A stretch of 64,000 nucleotides of DNA from Chloroflexus aurantiacus J-10-fl (GTDB taxonomy: Bacteria > Chloroflexota > Chloroflexia > Chloroflexales > Chloroflexaceae). Shown in pieces: positions 63,208 through 64,000 of the stretch (position 1 is the first letter of the stretch; each line of letters starts with the position of its first letter). The stretch spans positions 1,736,001-1,800,000 of the forward strand of contig NC_010175.1 of assembly GCF_000018865.1 (NCBI RefSeq). Direction: 5' to 3'. The notes under the pieces are model-generated. The model saw only the letters and a program-made list of their open reading frames with translations, ran no database searches and was not told the DNA's origin. The translations under genes were made by a program, and so were the position numbers.

Positions 63208-64000
63208 CTACTCTTCGCTCACAACTACCGGCTCAGGTTGATCGCGATTGGCCCAATACATCAAGACCAGCGCACTAAAGGCCAGTACAGCGAACCCCAT
63301 CGCCAGTGGCGTCACTGTGCCGTTGTACGCCTGCCCAATAACCGCACCGAGCGGAATCGCGACGAAGGTGGAAAGCGAGCCAACTACTGCCGAACCTACA
63401 CCGGCAATATGACCGAGTGGTTCCATCGCCAGTGCATTCATATTGCCGAAGAGAATGCCCAGACAGAAGAAACACGGGATCAGGTACGCCATCAACTTCC
63501 ACAACGGCGGTTGCCCGGCGGTGATCAGAGCGATCCCGACAAAGAGCAGGGCTATGCTGCACAACGCAAACAGCGCAATTTTTACCAGCGGACGCATGCC
63601 GTAGCGCATGACGAGGCGGCCATTCACGAATGAAGCGAGGCCAATCGCCAGGGCATTGATCGCAAAAAATAGTGGAAACAGTGCACCTAAACCGTATTGC
63701 TGCTGAAAAATCTGCTGTGACGAATTCAGATACGCTTGCAGGATGGCCGACACTGCTCCGGCCATGAGGGTGTAACCGAGCGTGGTGGCGTTCGCCAGTA
63801 CTTCGCGGAGCGCACCAATCATTCGGCGTGCCGACAACGGCACCCTGCGCTCGGATGGAAGTGTCTCCGGCTGACGGAGCGCAAACCAGATCAGTGATAC
63901 TACCCCCAGCACCAGCAGGATGACGAAGATGATGCGCCAGGCAGCCACAAACAGGATAGCCTGGCCGATAGCCGGCGCAATGATAGGTACCACGATGAAG
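63208..64000 (-). CDS. Bcr/CflA-type MFS efflux transporter, N-terminal part outside the window
   Basis: An integral membrane exporter whose first half lies beyond the right edge; the frame is still open at 64000. The visible part covers helices 5-12: IIAPAIGQAILFVAAWRIIFV (motif VAWRxIF of the Bcr/CflA group), LGALFPLFFAINALAIGLAS and MEPLGHIAGVGSAVVG (family signature). It ends with a cytosolic tail (RDQPEPVVVSEE). It belongs to the drug/H+ antiporter group; substrate unknown. Confidence 0.93.
   Translation of the reverse strand, partial: FIVVPIIAPAIGQAILFVAAWRIIFVILLVLGVVSLIWFALRQPETLPSERRVPLSARRMIGALREVLANATTLGYTLMAGAVSAILQAYLNSSQQIFQQQYGLGALFPLFFAINALAIGLASFVNGRLVMRYGMRPLVKIALFALCSIALLFVGIALITAGQPPLWKLMAYLIPCFFCLGILFGNMNALAMEPLGHIAGVGSAVVGSLSTFVAIPLGAVIGQAYNGTVTPLAMGFAVLAFSALVLMYWANRDQPEPVVVSEE

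Overview
The window reads as chromosomal DNA of a filamentous anoxygenic phototroph of the Chloroflexota, most probably Chloroflexus. This rests on a magnesium-chelatase ATPase subunit (bchI) among G+C-rich housekeeping genes, on the style of the coding sequences, and on numerous intergenic repeats. I cannot fix the species without a search. I found no rRNA or tRNA gene and no CRISPR array.

Layout. 1-1400: right part of an IS5-family insertion sequence, then a 467-bp non-coding block bounded by a perfect 15-bp inverted repeat. 1416-7824: gyrA, an A+T-richer restriction-modification pair (a methyltransferase and a BglII-like endonuclease broken by one extra A), and a thioredoxin-domain protein. 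8394-13780: a glycosyltransferase, then leftward genes: an acetyltransferase, rsgA and a small protein behind a leader-peptide/attenuator-like 5' region, then threonine dehydratase and an aldo/keto reductase. 14056-18593: a rightward run of an RNA methyltransferase, argJ, a LON-substrate-domain protein, a DUF503 protein and bchI.

18708-28408 is leftward: a coiled-coil/nuclease gene broken by one nonsense codon, kynureninase, a degenerate CHAT-like membrane protein, a GlsB/YeaQ protein, and a tight hisZ/hisS-like, creatininase-like, hisG, purM, purC operon. 28971-30848 is a two-component pair. 31723-35321 is an uncharacterised three-gene envelope cluster (solute-binding-like protein, solute-binding/VWA lipoprotein, membrane coiled-coil protein). 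36080-39317 is a sugar ABC importer without its ATPase. 39570-41776 holds a 2H-phosphoesterase-like gene, a 15-codon minigene with its own consensus promoter and terminator, and rnhA.

41871-48709 (leftward): a DapB-like protein without the catalytic histidines, DinB, Crp/Fnr, an M29-type aminopeptidase, a U32 protein, and a radical-SAM homologue that has lost all three cluster cysteines. 48862-54966 (rightward): lepB, a glycosyltransferase, tatA, obg, an S10 carboxypeptidase and an alpha/beta hydrolase. 55029-64000: a tyrosine recombinase, an 83-bp tandem repeat array, a PAS-STAS regulator, an SDR, rsfS, a macrodomain protein, a PspC protein, a DUF92 protein, a CoxG-like protein, a 158-bp tandem duplication, and the 3' part of a Bcr/CflA-type MFS exporter cut by the window edge.

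The most unusual signals are the four-segment alternating hairpin leader before rsgA, the 15-residue minigene at 40755-40802, the cysteine-less radical-SAM homologue, the frameshifted BglII-type enzyme, and the solute-binding/VWA cluster.
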